Below, piece by piece: positions 5,037 through 6,032 of a stretch of 6,032 nucleotides of DNA. The notes beneath the pieces are model-generated. The model ran no database searches, had not been told where the DNA came from, and was given only the letters and a program-made list of their open reading frames with translations. The stretch lies in contig JAAHIC010000299.1 in NCBI GenBank assembly GCA_010671965.1, positions 1 through 6,032 of the forward strand, written 5' to 3'. This DNA comes from Leptolyngbya sp. SIO4C5 (GTDB lineage Bacteria > Cyanobacteriota > Cyanobacteriia > Phormidesmidales > Phormidesmidaceae). A program made the position numbers and the translations under genes. Each line of letters starts with the position of its first letter. Position 1 is the first letter of the stretch.

Positions 5037-5290
5037 AGATCACATACTTGCTCTTTAGCTTGTAAGGCTAGCGCAACAATCTTGACTGCTCAATAGAATA
5101 CACGCTGTGGTCAATGGCAAAGATTTTACCTGTCACAGCCAGCGATTGTGTCTATCATCTTTGATTTTTCTACGCGAGATCTGCCAGTTGCCCGTATTTC
5201 CGTTTTTACGTTGGACTGCCAAAGTTCCAGTCATTTTGTTCCAACGCCGCTTAGCAGCTATCTAGAAGTTTATAGACACACCGTATAGCT
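5037..5290. promoter_or_regulatory. Divergent control region between glmS and the kinase gene
   Basis: No gene is supported here, so both promoters should lie in it. Candidates are weak: for glmS, TTGAGC and TAGCCT on the minus strand with 17-bp spacing; for the kinase, TTGTTC and TATCTA on the plus strand, also 17 bp apart, each only about half matching consensus. Symmetric elements are plentiful: GCTGTG at 5104-5109 with CACAGC at 5134-5139, CGTTGGA at 5209-5215 with TCCAACG at 5240-5246, and TGTGTCTAT at 5147-5155 with ATAGACACA at 5272-5280. No site for a known cyanobacterial regulator (NtcA, RpaB) was found. Confidence 0.4.
5147..5280. repeat. 134-bp segment bounded by perfect 9-bp inverted repeats
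   Basis: TGTGTCTAT at 5147-5155 and ATAGACACA at 5272-5280 are exact reverse complements, 116 bp apart. The right copy ends 10 bp before the kinase start codon. The segment has no coding potential and no convincing direct duplication of flanking bases, so a miniature transposable element is only one reading. Paired operator sites for one regulator are another. Confidence 0.35.
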
Positions 5291-6032
5291 ATGAAGGATC
5301 TGGGTCGGGCGCTACTGCGTAAAGTGAAGCCTATTACCAAGCAGTGGATGGTATCGGTTTTGGCTGATGGCGAAATTGACAGCGTACGGCAGCTTACTCA
5401 CGAAGCCATTTACGATAGCCTGCCTGAGGTACTAGAGGCGATCGCCACGCTGCTGAGCCAAGACATTCAAGATGATACGGATGGCCTCAACTGCAACAGC
5501 TTAGAGCACGGCATCGTCAGGGCAGAACAGGGCTTTGATGCCTCAGAGATTGCCCGTGAGTATCGCCTACTGCGAGAGGTGATCTTTTCGGCTTTGGAAG
5601 AAGATTTACTGACCGGGACGGCCATAGAGGTCCTAAACGCAGCGCGGACCATCAATTCCGTCCTCGATCACGTCATTATTGTCAGCCTAGAGAGCTACAT
5701 TCAGCAGCGCCTGACCGATTTAGTCAAGATTGAGGAGCAGCTCTCTCTAACCGGGCAAGAGCTAAACCGTTTGGCTCGGCTACATCAGGAACAGCTCTCT
5801 CAGCTAGCCCACGAGCTGAAAAATCCGCTGAACTCGATTCTAGGATTTTCCAGTCTTTTGCTGAAAAAGTTTCAGGGCCGTACAGAGCAAGGGGAAAGTC
5901 ACCCTGCCGATTTGCAAAACATTGAGCGGGTTATTCGCAACGGTCGTCATCTCTTAGCGCTGATCAACAACAGCCTAGACATGGCTCGATCTGAACTGGG
6001 CCAGCAAGAGCTTGATATTGACGCTTTTCCGC
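5291..6032 (+). CDS. Sensor histidine kinase, RsbRD-type N-terminal domain (partial)
   Basis: The frame stays open from ATG 5291 to the window end, giving 247 residues of a longer protein. Residues 1 to about 130 resemble the RsbRD/RsbR N-terminal helical domain, with W19, the EHGIVRAEQGFDASEIAREY stretch at 72-91 and LLREVIF at 93-99. A coiled linker (about 133-170) leads to a HisKA dimerisation domain with LAHELKNPLNSILGFS at 172-187; H174 is the expected phosphorylated histidine. The ATP-binding HATPase domain (N, G1 and G2 boxes) must lie beyond the end. No membrane segment is seen, so this is probably a cytosolic two-component sensor; its signal and partner regulator are unknown. An in-frame TAG at 5273-5275 rules out an earlier ATG start. 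No Shine-Dalgarno precedes the ATG. It is divergent from glmS. Confidence 0.9.
   Translation, partial: MKDLGRALLRKVKPITKQWMVSVLADGEIDSVRQLTHEAIYDSLPEVLEAIATLLSQDIQDDTDGLNCNSLEHGIVRAEQGFDASEIAREYRLLREVIFSALEEDLLTGTAIEVLNAARTINSVLDHVIIVSLESYIQQRLTDLVKIEEQLSLTGQELNRLARLHQEQLSQLAHELKNPLNSILGFSSLLLKKFQGRTEQGESHPADLQNIERVIRNGRHLLALINNSLDMARSELGQQELDIDAFP

Larger units (their letters stand above)
115..5445. repeat. HIP1 octamers, 12 dispersed copies
   Basis: GCGATCGC occurs starting at 115, 306, 1159, 1333, 1435, 2387, 2742, 2979, 3372, 3859, 4289 and 5438. Copies lie in genes and in intergenic DNA alike. This density is the known HIP1 signature of many cyanobacterial genomes and supports the taxonomic call. 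The span given covers the first to the last copy; it is not one continuous element. Confidence 0.9.

Noticed and set aside
5009..5100. glmS ribozyme in the leader of glmS
   Set aside because: The ribozyme is known from Gram-positive bacteria and needs a conserved core of well over 100 nt next to the gene. The Shine-Dalgarno and short palindrome here do not resemble it.
5192..5210. CGTA...TACG as an NtcA site upstream of the kinase
   Set aside because: The spacing between GTA and TAC is 10, not the 8 that NtcA requires.
5467..5655. A minus-strand open frame within the kinase gene
   Set aside because: It is S/R-rich shadow coding opposite the RsbRD-like domain, without a ribosome site.
1..6032. 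CRISPR array, defence island, prophage or insertion sequence
   Set aside because: There are no regularly spaced direct repeats, no transposase, integrase or nuclease genes, and no shift in composition.

Overview
The window looks like chromosomal DNA of a cyanobacterium. The octamer GCGATCGC (the HIP1 repeat of many cyanobacterial genomes) occurs 12 times in 6 kb, where chance would give far less than one copy. The glmS product also has the look of the cyanobacterial form of the enzyme. Base composition and codon use look even throughout, and I see no transposase, integrase, CRISPR array, tRNA or rRNA. This is mainly a housekeeping and transport region, and I do not see a convincing new multi-gene system. 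The more unusual signals are in the intergenic DNA, which is rich in inverted repeats.

Layout. Bases 1-261 carry no gene but hold two successive hairpin-forming inverted repeats (2-42 and 45-116) and a small leader hairpin just before the first gene. Bases 262-1878 (+) encode a sodium:alanine/glycine symporter of the AGCS family with a signal-peptide-like N-terminal extension. Bases 1879-2080 separate this gene from a converging small gene. They contain a 61-nt imperfect hairpin whose three wobble pairs fit only a plus-strand RNA, and a separate short hairpin that could terminate the minus-strand gene. Bases 2081-2275 (-) encode a 64-residue protein of unknown function with a strong Shine-Dalgarno and a promoter buried in palindromes. 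Bases 2417-2839 (-) encode a 140-residue exported, helical, cysteine-free protein of unknown function.

Bases 3104-5008 (-) encode GlmS, glucosamine-6-phosphate synthase, complete with all catalytic residues and followed by a plausible terminator at 2926-2964. Bases 5009-5290 are a divergent promoter region with a 9-bp inverted repeat bounding 134 bp. From 5291 a plus-strand gene runs off the window end: a sensor histidine kinase with an RsbRD-type N-terminal domain and a HisKA domain. It is cut before its ATPase domain.

How the genes relate. GlmS makes glucosamine 6-phosphate for peptidoglycan and lipopolysaccharide. The symporter takes up small neutral amino acids. The kinase is a soluble sensor with an unknown signal. 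Each gene appears to be its own transcription unit. No shared pathway can be argued from the sequence, beyond the fact that glmS and the kinase share a divergent control region.
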